9,296 nt of DNA from the NCBI GenBank assembly GCA_021790035.1, contig JAJYIO010000066.1, positions 1 to 9,296 on the forward strand, in the 5' to 3' direction. The translations under genes were made by a program, and so were the position numbers. The notes under the pieces are model-generated. The model was not told where the DNA came from. It saw only the letters and a list, made by a program, of their open reading frames with translations, and ran no database searches. This document shows, piece by piece, positions 1 to 6,962 of the stretch. The DNA is from a bacterium. Its GTDB lineage: Bacteria > Cyanobacteriota > Sericytochromatia > S15B-MN24 > VGJW01. Every line of letters begins with the position of its first letter. Positions within the stretch are counted from its first letter, which is position 1.

Positions 1-1
1 T

Positions 2-169
2 CTCCTCGCGGCGAGCGGCTTCTTCAAGCCGCACAACCGCGAGAAGAAGCTCGCGACCCTCCGGCGCGTGCTTTCCCGGGCACGGCTCACGGAGACCGAA
101 CGCGCCGCCCTGCGCGGGATGGGCTCGAAGCTCTCTCTGCTCTGCGGCCAGCGCGTTTCCGGGCGCTGA
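2..169 (+). CDS. TrmJ/SpoU-type RNA 2'-O-methyltransferase, C-terminal fragment
   Basis: This is the 3' end of a gene that begins before the window; 55 residues are readable up to the TGA at 167-169. The segment contains FFKPHN, then a basic stretch with LRRVLSRARLTETE and ALRGM. That order (aromatic-x-P-x-N, LRR, R-A-x-LT-x-x-E, LRG) is the pattern I know from the C-terminal tail of TrmJ-like enzymes, which methylate the 2'-OH of tRNA position 32 using S-adenosylmethionine. The SPOUT catalytic knot lies upstream and is not visible, so the substrate cannot be assigned. The family call rests on the tail alone and another SpoU subgroup is possible. About 100 bp separate it from the next gene on the same strand. 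Confidence 0.6.
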   Translation, partial: LLAASGFFKPHNREKKLATLRRVLSRARLTETERAALRGMGSKLSLLCGQRVSGR

Positions 170-179
170 TCCGCAGGGG

Positions 180-230
180 CACGATCGGTTCGACCCGAGC
201 AGCCGTTCACGAGAAATCCTGCCGATCGTG
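180..230. repeat. 9-bp inverted repeat in the spacer before the lipoprotein gene
   Basis: CACGATCGG at 180-188 is exactly mirrored by CCGATCGTG at 222-230, separated by 33 nt. Each arm contains the CGATCG palindrome that is overrepresented across the window, so part of the symmetry may come from that bias. It lies between the methyltransferase stop and the lipoprotein gene and could be an operator or a long-looped hairpin. A second small hairpin, GGGG/CCCC at 234-237 and 243-246, follows without a T-tract, so a normal intrinsic terminator is not evident. Confidence 0.4.
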
Positions 231-255
231 GACGGGGACCGGCCCCCCGCTCGGA

Positions 256-261
256 TGTAAT
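256..261 (+). promoter_or_regulatory. Possible -10 box of the lipoprotein gene
   Basis: TGTAAT matches 5 of 6 bases of the TATAAT consensus and is an A/T-rich spot in very GC-rich DNA. No -35 match lies 16-18 bp upstream. If used, transcription would start at about 268-270, almost on the ATG at 270, giving a nearly leaderless mRNA. That would fit the lack of a visible Shine-Dalgarno before this start. This is an inference from spacing only. Confidence 0.3.
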
Positions 262-269
262 CTCGGTGC

Positions 270-1139
270 ATGGCTCGTCGAGTGCTTACCGGGATCGCCG
301 CCTTGGCCTGCGTGCTGGCCACGGCCGGGTGCATTCACCTCGGCACGCAGCAACGGGGTCCCTCCCCGGGCCGCGCCGACTTCAGCGTCGTGCCGCCACC
401 ACCGGCCCCGCAGCCACCCGGCCCCGCGCCGGTTCGGGTGCGCCCCCGGACCGGACCGGACGCCCTGCCTTACCGGCTCTGGCATCGGTATTTCCGGGGC
501 CGCCTGGCCTACGTCGTCCGGGTTTCGCTTCCCGACGTGCACGCCGAGTTGCTCTTCGCATCCGACCGGGCGCATCCGCATCGCGCTTTCGAACGCTTCG
601 ATGCCCTGCGCCGACGGGCCGGTTCTGCGATCGTGGCGAGCGGAGCCTTCTTCGGGGAGCGCTCGCACCGCACGATGGGGACCCTGATCTCGGCCGGGCA
701 GGTCTGGCAGGGAGAGCCCACGGACGATCTGGGGACGGCGCTCGAGATCGACGCCCGCGGCGTGGCGGTCTTGCGGACCCTCCGCCTCCAGGCCGCCCGG
801 CGTGATTGCCCCTTCTTCTTCCAGGCCGGACCGCGGCTCGTCCGGGATGGCTCGATCTGGCTACACCCGAGGTTCGAGGGGTTCAAGGATCCCGTCCTCC
901 TCGACCGGGCGCGCCGGGTCGCCGCCGGGATCGCCCACGGGGGCCGGGTCCTCCTGCTGGTGGGCTTCCCGCAACCGATCTCTCTGCGGACCGAAGCCGA
1001 GGCCATGCGCGATCTCGGTTGCCGGGACGCCATGAACCTCGATGGCGGATCGTCGGCGGCTCTGGCGATCGGCAACCGCGTCCTGGTGCGGCCGGATACC
1101 CCGCTCACCCACCTCGTGGTGTTCCGGCCCGACGCGTAG
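270..1139 (+). CDS. Lipoprotein with NAGPA-type phosphodiester glycosidase domain
   Basis: The predicted product is a 289-residue envelope lipoprotein. Residues 1-20 form a signal peptide (basic MARR, then a hydrophobic run) ending in the lipobox T-A-G-C, with the acylated Cys at 21. A proline-rich linker covers roughly residues 31-62. The rest resembles the phosphodiester glycosidase family (DUF2233, named for mammalian NAGPA): ASGAFFGE at 123-130 takes the place of the usual GGFF motif, FQAGPRLVRDG is at 184-194, and the signature NLDGGSSAAL is at 256-265. Family members cleave sugar-phosphodiester bonds or act on exopolysaccharide; the substrate here is unknown. The ATG at 270 gives a complete signal peptide, which supports this start although no Shine-Dalgarno is visible. 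The stop lies 15 bp from the stop of convergent holA. Confidence 0.85.
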   Translation: MARRVLTGIAALACVLATAGCIHLGTQQRGPSPGRADFSVVPPPPAPQPPGPAPVRVRPRTGPDALPYRLWHRYFRGRLAYVVRVSLPDVHAELLFASDRAHPHRAFERFDALRRRAGSAIVASGAFFGERSHRTMGTLISAGQVWQGEPTDDLGTALEIDARGVAVLRTLRLQAARRDCPFFFQAGPRLVRDGSIWLHPRFEGFKDPVLLDRARRVAAGIAHGGRVLLLVGFPQPISLRTEAEAMRDLGCRDAMNLDGGSSAALAIGNRVLVRPDTPLTHLVVFRPDA

Positions 1140-1154
1140 CCCTCCGGATCGTTT

Positions 1155-2177
1155 TCAGTTTCGAGCCTTCGGCGCGACGAGTTCGGCGATCAGGCGCTCC
1201 ATCACCAGGCGATCGTTGCCGCTCGTCTGCTTGAGGTCGCGATCGGCCTGGCCAAGGAGTCCGAGGGCATCGAGCAGCCGGCTCGAGGTCCACCCGCGCA
1301 AAAGCTCGAGATCGAGGCGCACCCTGCCCGGAGCGCGTCGCGTTGCCGCGGCGATGTCGTCCACCGATCGCCGCCGTTCAACCAGCGCCTTCTCGTGCAG
1401 GTAGACCCGCATGAGCGTGGCCATCGTGGCCAGGACCTTGAGCGGGTGGTCGTGCACGACGAGCTTTCTCAAGGCGGCGATCGCCTCGGCCGCCCGGAAC
1501 GCCATGATGTGCTCGACGAGCTTGAACACGTCGGCCTCTCCAGGTGGCGAGAGGATCTCGACGTCCCGGCGGGATACCGGCCGCGGCTCGGCGAAGCTGG
1601 TGAGCTTGCGCAGCTCCTGATCGAGCTGGTAGCGGTCCTGACCGAGGCGGTCCACGAGAAACTCGGCCGCGTCGGGGGCGATAGTTCCGCCCAGCGCCCT
1701 GGCCCGGCGCTCCACCCAGGCATAGGTAGGCTGCTTGCGATAGGGATCCGGCCCGGCAAATTCCACGATCCTGGCCCGGCCCGCCTTTTGTGCGGCCACG
1801 GCCGCCTTGGATGTCGTCATGCCACCATGGATGCTGTGTCCGACGACGAGAACCAGATTGCAGCCCGGCGGGAGGCCTTCCTGCAACAAGGCGACGACGG
1901 CTTTCGCGTCGGTTCCCTTTCCCTCGACGTCTTCGGGGGCGAGCTCCCGGCCCTTGCTGGAAGCCGGGTTGAACCAGGGACAGTCGCGCACGACCACCAG
2001 GCGATCGCCGAAGAAGGGCACGCTGCGGGCAGCCGTCGCGATCTCGGCGATGCCCGTCGTGCCCTGAAAAACCGAGAGGTTGAGGGCTCGCCAGTCGGGA
2101 GCCACCAGCTCCTCGGTCAGGCGCTCGACCTCTTCTGCGATCGAGAATGCGTCCTTTCCGTGGAGGATGGTGATCAT
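1155..2177 (-). CDS. holA: DNA polymerase III delta subunit
   Basis: HolA is the delta subunit of the DNA polymerase III clamp loader, which opens the beta clamp for loading at primed sites. The 340-residue length is normal. The protein starts MITILHGKDAF, with the HG-x-D motif at residues 6-9 typical of the family. It continues with the FFGDRLVVVRD pattern (about 55-65), a middle region containing LDQELRKL, and a helical C-terminal domain with KVLATMATLMRVY and the tail R-D-L-K-Q. As expected for delta, no functional Walker A motif is apparent. It is last in the minus-strand cluster, 77 bp after uppS. GGGAG (complement of 2190-2194) lies 12 nt before the ATG, a rather long spacing. The frame is open upstream to about 2260 but contains no ATG, GTG or TTG, so this start is preferred. 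Confidence 0.93.
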   Translation of the reverse strand: MITILHGKDAFSIAEEVERLTEELVAPDWRALNLSVFQGTTGIAEIATAARSVPFFGDRLVVVRDCPWFNPASSKGRELAPEDVEGKGTDAKAVVALLQEGLPPGCNLVLVVGHSIHGGMTTSKAAVAAQKAGRARIVEFAGPDPYRKQPTYAWVERRARALGGTIAPDAAEFLVDRLGQDRYQLDQELRKLTSFAEPRPVSRRDVEILSPPGEADVFKLVEHIMAFRAAEAIAALRKLVVHDHPLKVLATMATLMRVYLHEKALVERRRSVDDIAAATRRAPGRVRLDLELLRGWTSSRLLDALGLLGQADRDLKQTSGNDRLVMERLIAELVAPKARN

Positions 2178-2254
2178 CGGGTGCCCGATCTCCCGGATCT
2201 CAAGAAAGCGGCCGACCGACTCGAAGACCCGGGGCTTTGCGGTCCGATCGCGGA

Positions 2255-3025
2255 TCAGGCGTCACGGCGGCGGGATGCACACGCGCCGAAACGGCGATCG
2301 CGTTTCTGGTAGGTCAAGAGCGCCTTGAGCAGATCCTCGCGTCCGAAATCTGGCCAGTAGGTGTCCGTCACGTAGATCTCGGTGTAAGCGAGCTGCCAGA
2401 GAAGGTAGTTGCTGAGGCGGAACTCGCCGGACGTACGGATCAGCAGGTCGGGATCCGGCTGATCGCCGGTGTACAGGAAACGGCCGAAGAGGTCTTCGGT
2501 GACGTCGTCCGGGGCCAGGCGACCCTCTGCGACCGCCGTGGCGATCCGGCGCGTTGCCGAGATGATCTCGCGTCGCCCGCCGTAGTTCAGGGCGATGTTG
2601 AAAACCAGGCCGGTATTGCGGCGCGTGAGGTCCTCGGCCCTGGCGATCGATCGCTGGAGATCCCGACCGAGTTCCTGGACCTCGCCGATGAAGCGCATCT
2701 TGACGTTGTTCTTGTGAAGGTCGTTGACCTCGCGCTCCATCGTGTCCCGGAAGAGCGCCCAGAGGAAGCTCACTTCGTCCTCCGAGCGCTTCCAGTTCTC
2801 GGTCGAGAAGGCGAACGCGGTGAGATGGGCGATGCCGAGTTCGCGGCAATGGGTGACGAGGTTGCGCAGGGTATCGCGCCCGGCCCGGTGACCGGTCTTG
2901 CCCGGGAGGCTGCGCATCAGCGCCCAGCGCCGGTTGCCGTCCATGATCACGGCCAGATGACGCGGGAGTGCCGCGAGATCCACTCCGGGCCATGCGTCGG
3001 TAGCGAGCGCCTGAGCTCTTGCCAT
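2255..3025 (-). CDS. uppS: Isoprenyl transferase (undecaprenyl diphosphate synthase)
   Basis: This cis-prenyltransferase condenses isopentenyl diphosphate onto farnesyl diphosphate to make the C55 carrier lipid used in peptidoglycan and glycan export. From the chosen start it has 256 residues. Visible motifs are VIMDGNRRWA (26-35, with the catalytic Asp at 29), GHRAG (45-49), FAFSTENWKR (71-80), NIALNYGGRREI (143-154) and the C-terminal block LLIRTSGEFRLSNYLLWQ (194-211) followed by WPDF. All key positions are intact. The ATG at 3025 has GAGG five bases upstream. An in-frame ATG at 3049 would add eight residues but has only a weak GGTAGA before it and overlaps a possible -10 box, so I prefer 3025. 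It sits about 43 bp after cdaR. Confidence 0.95.
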   Translation of the reverse strand: MARAQALATDAWPGVDLAALPRHLAVIMDGNRRWALMRSLPGKTGHRAGRDTLRNLVTHCRELGIAHLTAFAFSTENWKRSEDEVSFLWALFRDTMEREVNDLHKNNVKMRFIGEVQELGRDLQRSIARAEDLTRRNTGLVFNIALNYGGRREIISATRRIATAVAEGRLAPDDVTEDLFGRFLYTGDQPDPDLLIRTSGEFRLSNYLLWQLAYTEIYVTDTYWPDFGREDLLKALLTYQKRDRRFGACASRRRDA

Positions 3026-3047
3026 GGGTACCTCGATGAAAGGACGC

Positions 3048-3053
3048 ATTCTA
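3048..3053 (-). promoter_or_regulatory. Possible internal -10 box ahead of uppS
   Basis: On the minus strand this reads TAGAAT, 5 of 6 matches to TATAAT, in the short cdaR-uppS spacer. A start at about 3041 would leave a short leader carrying the GAGG that precedes the ATG at 3025. No well-spaced -35 is present; TTGATG on the minus strand lies too close (13-nt spacer). It could give uppS-holA transcription independent of lysA-cdaA-cdaR. Confidence 0.22.
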
Positions 3054-3068
3054 CCGTCTAATGTTCCA

Positions 3069-3461
3069 TCAACGCAGCGGAACGGGTACCAGGGTCACGA
3101 CCCCGGGCGTCACCTGATACTTGAGGGGATCGGGAACCACGACCCGCACCGGAGCGCGATCCTGGCGCGGCGCGGCATAGCCGAGATCGACATAGGCCTC
3201 GATGTCGCCCTCCGTCAGGCGATCGACGGCCTGGGCCGGGCCTTCCACGACGACATCCGCGAATGCGGGCACCAGGTGGATGCGCTCGAACGGCGGCGGA
3301 TGCTTGACCTCGATCTCCACCGAGAGGCGCCGGTGGGCGGGAAAGTCCAGTCCGACGCGCTGAGAGACGCCGACGAAACCCCAGAGGGCGATCGCCATCA
3401 GTACGGCCAAAATCTTGAGGCCGGTCGTGGATTGAGCGCTCTTGTCGACCAAGTCGCTCAC
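3069..3461 (-). CDS. cdaR: Short CdaR/YbbR-like regulator of the diadenylate cyclase
   Basis: The predicted product is a 130-residue membrane-anchored protein. A basic/polar N-terminus leads into one transmembrane helix (about 16-32, from KILAVLMA to GFVGV). An extracytoplasmic part follows that fits a single YbbR domain: a strand-rich segment, then VEGPAQAVDRL (72-82), DIEAYVDLG (86-94) and the closing strand. In Firmicutes CdaR binds CdaA and tunes c-di-AMP synthesis; B. subtilis CdaR carries several YbbR repeats, while here there is room for only one. The start is GTG at 3461, whose GTGA overlaps the cdaA stop and implies translational coupling. The open frame runs much further upstream but is antisense-like noise across cdaA. 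The name rests on position, topology and the YbbR-like segment. Confidence 0.75.
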   Translation of the reverse strand: MSDLVDKSAQSTTGLKILAVLMAIALWGFVGVSQRVGLDFPAHRRLSVEIEVKHPPPFERIHLVPAFADVVVEGPAQAVDRLTEGDIEAYVDLGYAAPRQDRAPVRVVVPDPLKYQVTPGVVTLVPVPLR

Positions 3462-4306
3462 TTCCGACCAAAGAGCGCCAGGCCGAGATTGGCCGTCTGC
3501 TGGCGGGGAATCTGGTACAGGATCTCGAGCTGGGCCCGCAGCTCGTCGTCGGTCAGGAAGCGCTGGAGCTGCCCTTCGCGGGCCACCGAGATGGCCCCGG
3601 TCTCCTCGGAGACGACCACCGCCAGGGCATCGGTCGTCTCGGTCAAACCGAGCGCGGCACGGTGCCGGGTGCCGATCGGGCGGCGCGAGCTCCGCTTGAT
3701 GGACTCGGACAGCGGCAAGAGCGCCCCGGCCGCGGCGATGCGATCGCCCCTCAAGATCACGGCTCCATCGTGCAAGGGACTCGCGGTGTTGAACAGGCTC
3801 GCCAGCAGCTCGGCCGAAATCTCGCCATTGATGGCCCGGCCGGTCTCGATGAACTCCTGCAGACCCGTCTGGCGCTCGATGATGATGAGCGCGCCGATCT
3901 TGCGGCTGGCCAGATGACGGGCCGCGCTCACGATTTCGTCGATCACGCGCTGGGGATTGCTGACCTTGGAAGACACCCACAGCTCGCCGCCGAACAGCTC
4001 GCCCTGGCCCAGGAGCGCGAGGGCCCGCCGGAGCTCGGGCTGGAAGACCACCGGAATGGCGACGATGATCATGGTCGCCGTGCTCTGCACGAGCCACGTG
4101 ATCGTGTGCAGCTGCAAGGCACTGGAGATGAGGTAGGCCACCAGCAAGAAGAGCAGGCCGCGAAGGAGCTGGACCGCCCGGGTGCCTCGGATGAGGAGGA
4201 ACAGGCGGTACAGGATGAAGCTCACCAGCGCGATGTCGACGCCGTCCTGCCATCTCAGGGCGGCGAGGAACTGGCGCAGGGTGTCGAGTGCCTCGCCCCA
4301 GCTCAT
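3458..4306 (-). CDS. cdaA: Diadenylate cyclase, CdaA type (DAC domain)
   Basis: CdaA joins two ATP molecules into cyclic di-AMP, which controls potassium/osmotic balance and cell-wall homeostasis. The product has 282 residues. Three predicted transmembrane helices lie at about 24-40, 47-63 and 69-87, followed by the family's FQPELRRAL (88-96). The cytoplasmic DAC domain contains the catalytic DGA (180-182) within SPLHDGAVI, RHR (214-216) in GTRHRAALGL, and SEETGAISVA (233-242). All active-site signatures are present. The ATG at 4306 overlaps the lysA stop in ATGA, and the end overlaps the cdaR GTG, so lysA, cdaA and cdaR are tightly coupled. In Firmicutes the partner gene is usually glmM; here the neighbours are lysA and uppS. 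Confidence 0.95.
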   Translation of the reverse strand: MSWGEALDTLRQFLAALRWQDGVDIALVSFILYRLFLLIRGTRAVQLLRGLLFLLVAYLISSALQLHTITWLVQSTATMIIVAIPVVFQPELRRALALLGQGELFGGELWVSSKVSNPQRVIDEIVSAARHLASRKIGALIIIERQTGLQEFIETGRAINGEISAELLASLFNTASPLHDGAVILRGDRIAAAGALLPLSESIKRSSRRPIGTRHRAALGLTETTDALAVVVSEETGAISVAREGQLQRFLTDDELRAQLEILYQIPRQQTANLGLALFGRK

Positions 4307-5691
4307 GGGCTGGCCAGATCGGGTCGGGGCGAGGGGCTGATAAAGCGCAGCGGTAGCCGGTCGTGCGCCAGCAAGTCTTCGAAGCTCTCGCGCTCGCGGA
4401 CCAGGTCGGCCTGGCCGTCGCCGACCACAACCATGGCCGGCCGGACGAGGCGGTTGTAGTTGCTCGCCATGGAAAAGCAGTAGGCACCCGTCGTCCAAAG
4501 CACCAGCCTGCGTTTCCCGCCTACCGATGGGAGAGTGGCTTCCTTGACGAGAACATCCCCCTCCTCGCAGGCCTTGCCGGCAACGGTCCACGTGGATTCC
4601 GCCCCCGAAGGGGCGTCGCCACGGTTGCCCATGCGGCCTGCCACCGGATCGCAAGAGTAGACGGCGTCATACAGCGCCGGTCTCGGGTTGTCGGCCATGC
4701 CGCCGTCGACGAGGAGGGACTGGCGCTCGTGGGTGCGCTTCTCTGCCACGACCTGGTACACGGTGCAACCAGCCGTCGCCACGATGGCCCGTCCCGGCTC
4801 GAGCATGAGCTTGGGTAAGGGCAAGCCCCGCCGCTCGCAGCCCTGCGCCACGGCCTTGCCGACGGCGGCGGTCAGATCGGCGATCGAGGGTGGATCGTCG
4901 GCTTCGGTATAGGCGACCCCCAGACCGCCCCCCAGGTCGAGTTCGCGCACGGGAAGATTGCGACCGGCCAGCTCCGCGGCCAGGTCCAGCCCGACGTCTG
5001 CGGCCTCGAGGAAGGGCGTGATGTCGAAGATCTGGGAGCCAACGTGGAGCTGCAATCCCATGAACTCGAGGTTACGACTGGCCTCGAGACGCTCCAGAGC
5101 GTAGTCCAGGGCGGCGCCGGGTCGAATGCCGAACTTGCTCTGCACGTGGCCCGTGCGGATGAACTCGTGGGTATGGGCCTCGATCCCGGGGTTGATCCGC
5201 AGCAAGATCCGAGCCTGGCGTCCAGATGCGGCGGCTCGCGCCTGCAGGGCCTCGATCTCGTCGAGGTTGTCCACCATGAAACGTCCGACGCCGGCCTCGA
5301 GCCCGAGGTCGATCTCATCCGGGCTCTTGGCGTTGCCCTGGAAAACGATGCGATCGGCTGGAATGCCGGCTGCCAAGGCGGTCGCGAGCTCCCCGCCGGA
5401 TACCACCTCGGTCCCCAGCCCCAGCTCGTGGATCAACCGATTGATGCCGGTATTGCACAGGGCCTTGGATGCGTACAGGATCTCGGAGGGTCCCGGATAG
5501 GCCGACCGCAGGCCGAGAACGAACGCCGACGCGGCCGAGACGATCGTGGCCTCGTCCATGACATAAAGTGGACTGCCGAATCGATCGACCAGATCGTCGA
5601 GCGCGCAACCTCCCACGCTCCAGCCACGCGATCCGAACGTGGCGGTGAGAGGCCTTACAGCCTGGTTGCAAGTGGTGCGGACGATCGCCAA
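4303..5691 (-). CDS. lysA: Diaminopimelate decarboxylase
   Basis: LysA is the PLP enzyme that decarboxylates meso-diaminopimelate to L-lysine, so it draws on the pool used for peptidoglycan. The product has 462 residues. The PLP lysine is K76 in YASKA. HVGSQ is at 216-220, the phosphate-binding DLGGGLG at 252-258 and EPGR at 298-301. The dimer-interface catalytic Cys-Glu is at 375-376 in CEEGDVL, and TGAYCFSMASNYN is at 401-413. The N-terminal LTATF and the GGC before the barrel resemble cyanobacterial LysA as I remember it. The start is TTG at 5691, strongly supported by GGAGAA three bases upstream. The gene heads the minus-strand cluster and overlaps cdaA by 4 nt. Confidence 0.95.
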   Translation of the reverse strand: MAIVRTTCNQAVRPLTATFGSRGWSVGGCALDDLVDRFGSPLYVMDEATIVSAASAFVLGLRSAYPGPSEILYASKALCNTGINRLIHELGLGTEVVSGGELATALAAGIPADRIVFQGNAKSPDEIDLGLEAGVGRFMVDNLDEIEALQARAAASGRQARILLRINPGIEAHTHEFIRTGHVQSKFGIRPGAALDYALERLEASRNLEFMGLQLHVGSQIFDITPFLEAADVGLDLAAELAGRNLPVRELDLGGGLGVAYTEADDPPSIADLTAAVGKAVAQGCERRGLPLPKLMLEPGRAIVATAGCTVYQVVAEKRTHERQSLLVDGGMADNPRPALYDAVYSCDPVAGRMGNRGDAPSGAESTWTVAGKACEEGDVLVKEATLPSVGGKRRLVLWTTGAYCFSMASNYNRLVRPAMVVVGDGQADLVRERESFEDLLAHDRLPLRFISPSPRPDLASP

Positions 5692-5694
5692 CGG

Positions 5695-5700
5695 TTCTCC
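5695..5700 (-). promoter_or_regulatory. Shine-Dalgarno that fixes the TTG start of lysA
   Basis: On the minus strand this reads GGAGAA, followed by CCG and then TTG at 5691. It is the reason for choosing the rare TTG start. A downstream ATG/GTG start would remove residues that match the conserved N-terminus. Confidence 0.65.
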
Positions 5701-5743
5701 AGGACGTACGCAGTGAAATGCTGGTTTCCTTGCGGACCGTCCC

Positions 5744-5749
5744 AGTATA
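5744..5749 (-). promoter_or_regulatory. Probable -10 box of the lysA-cdaA-cdaR transcript
   Basis: The minus strand reads TATACT here, 5 of 6 matches to TATAAT. Transcription would begin near 5737, giving a leader of about 45 nt that carries the lysA ribosome-binding site. No convincing -35 hexamer is found 16-18 bp upstream, so an activator or a relaxed -35 would be needed. The site is in the 153-bp divergent region between lysA and the Nif3-family gene. Confidence 0.42.
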
Positions 5750-5818
5750 GCGCATCGAGTCCGCGCCGACGGCGTCGCTGGCCAGCGGTTCGCTGGAATT
5801 CGTCCGACCTTTATCTGG

Positions 5819-5824
5819 TAGGAT
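5819..5824 (+). promoter_or_regulatory. Possible extended -10 for the Nif3-family gene
   Basis: TGGTAGGAT (TG at 5816-5817, hexamer TAGGAT at 5819-5824) fits an extended -10 pattern with 4 of 6 hexamer matches. Initiation at about 5831 would leave a leader of roughly 14 nt before the ATG at 5845. No -35 is evident and no clear Shine-Dalgarno precedes the ATG. Together with the minus-strand box at 5744-5749 it would make this spacer a divergent promoter pair. Confidence 0.3.
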
Positions 5825-5844
5825 TGGCTTTCGGCAACAAGACG

Positions 5845-6933
5845 ATGGATAGACGATCCGTGATGGCACTGGTGGAGGAGCTGGCTCCTTTGCCGTATGC
5901 CGCCGCATGGGACAACAGCGGCCTCCAGGTCGGGGATCCCGGTGGCGAGGTCACCGGGGTTCTAGTTGCGCTCAATCCCTCGCGGGCCGCGGTCGAGCAG
6001 GCGATCGCCCGTGGCCATAACCTTCTGGTGACGCATCACCCCTTGCTGTTCAAGGCCACCAAGCAGCTTCGCACCGACCGGGAGCCCGCCCGGACCGCCG
6101 CCCGGCTCCTGGCCAGCGACGTCACGGCTTACGCGGCCCATACCAATCTCGATGCCACGGCTTCCAACCATCGCCTGGCCGACCTCCTGGGCTGGCGTCT
6201 CGATCGCGTCCTGGAGCCGGGGGGGAGCGAGCCGTGGTTCAAGATTTACGTTTTCGTACCCGCAGAGAAGCGCGAGGAGGTAGCGCGTGCGATGTGGGAA
6301 GCTGGTGCCGGCTTGCCCGGCGGATCCGATCTCGCCAGCCTCTCGCTCCAGTCGGAAGGCACCTTCCGGGTCCGTGGTGGCACCGGAATGCTGCCACGTT
6401 TGCAATCGGTGTCGGGTACGCGCCTCGAGGTCGTCGCTCGCCAGAGGCAGGTCGACGACGTGGTCGCGGCGATGCGGCGCGTGCATCCATACGAGATGGT
6501 GAGCTACGAGGTCGTGCGGCTCGAGAACTCGTCCGATCCGTGGGGTCTCGGCCTGTATGGCGCCCTCGCCCAGCCGGCCCCGATTGCCGAGATCGCTGCA
6601 CGGATCCACCGGGCCCTGTCTCCACGCAGCTTGCGCCTGGTCGGCGACGCCGGACGCGTGGTCTCGAGCGTCGGCATCTGCTCGGGATCTGGCAGCGAGC
6701 TGGCCCACGTCGCGGCAGATCGCGGCGTCGAGCTCTTCGTCACCGGAGAGATCCGTTACCATACTGCGCTCGAGGTCCGGGATCGCGGCCTGGCCGTGCT
6801 AGAGGTCGGCCACCAGGCATCCGAGGAGCCGGTCGTCGACGTCCTCGTCGGCCACCTGGCCCGGCGCCTGCCCGCTTCGGTCCCGGTCGAAGCCTTCCAC
6901 GAGATCGAGCCCTTCGAGGTGATCCTGCCATGA
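5845..6933 (+). CDS. Nif3/DUF34-family dinuclear-metal protein
   Basis: This is a 362-residue member of the Nif3 (NIF3, DUF34, YqfO/YbgI) family, whose members bind two metal ions; a GTP cyclohydrolase I type 2 label is often attached, but the physiological role is unsettled. The N-terminus has the family pattern WDNSGLQVGD (22-31). Likely metal ligands are the paired histidines in THHPLLF (63-69), H99/D103 in HTNLDAT and the H and E of VGHQASE (321-327). TGEIRYH (300-306) is also conserved. Residues about 130-220, ending in HPYE, form the inserted PII-like domain found in the longer family members. The frame is open far upstream over antisense lysA, but the ATG at 5845 gives the expected N-terminus. 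der follows after 40 bp. Confidence 0.9.
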   Translation: MDRRSVMALVEELAPLPYAAAWDNSGLQVGDPGGEVTGVLVALNPSRAAVEQAIARGHNLLVTHHPLLFKATKQLRTDREPARTAARLLASDVTAYAAHTNLDATASNHRLADLLGWRLDRVLEPGGSEPWFKIYVFVPAEKREEVARAMWEAGAGLPGGSDLASLSLQSEGTFRVRGGTGMLPRLQSVSGTRLEVVARQRQVDDVVAAMRRVHPYEMVSYEVVRLENSSDPWGLGLYGALAQPAPIAEIAARIHRALSPRSLRLVGDAGRVVSSVGICSGSGSELAHVAADRGVELFVTGEIRYHTALEVRDRGLAVLEVGHQASEEPVVDVLVGHLARRLPASVPVEAFHEIEPFEVILP

Positions 6934-6962
6934 GCCCACCAGCCCCCGCCCGAGCACCGCGA

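Noticed and set aside
2178..2260. An N-terminal extension of HolA into the uppS-holA spacer, where the frame is open and GC3-rich.
   Set aside because: The only upstream start-like codon is CTG, and the HG-x-D motif already lies at the usual distance from the ATG at 2177.
1395..2312. A 305-codon plus-strand open frame opposite holA.
   Set aside because: holA on the other strand has full family motifs. The plus frame is a GC-rich antisense shadow with no recognisable domain.
2237..3061. A 274-codon plus-strand open frame opposite uppS.
   Set aside because: uppS is certain from its catalytic motifs. The antisense frame mirrors its codon bias.
5044..5844. An in-frame upstream extension of the Nif3-family gene by 267 codons over antisense lysA.
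   Set aside because: The family N-terminus (WDNSGLQVGD) begins about 20 residues after the ATG at 5845, and the extension has no family-like sequence.
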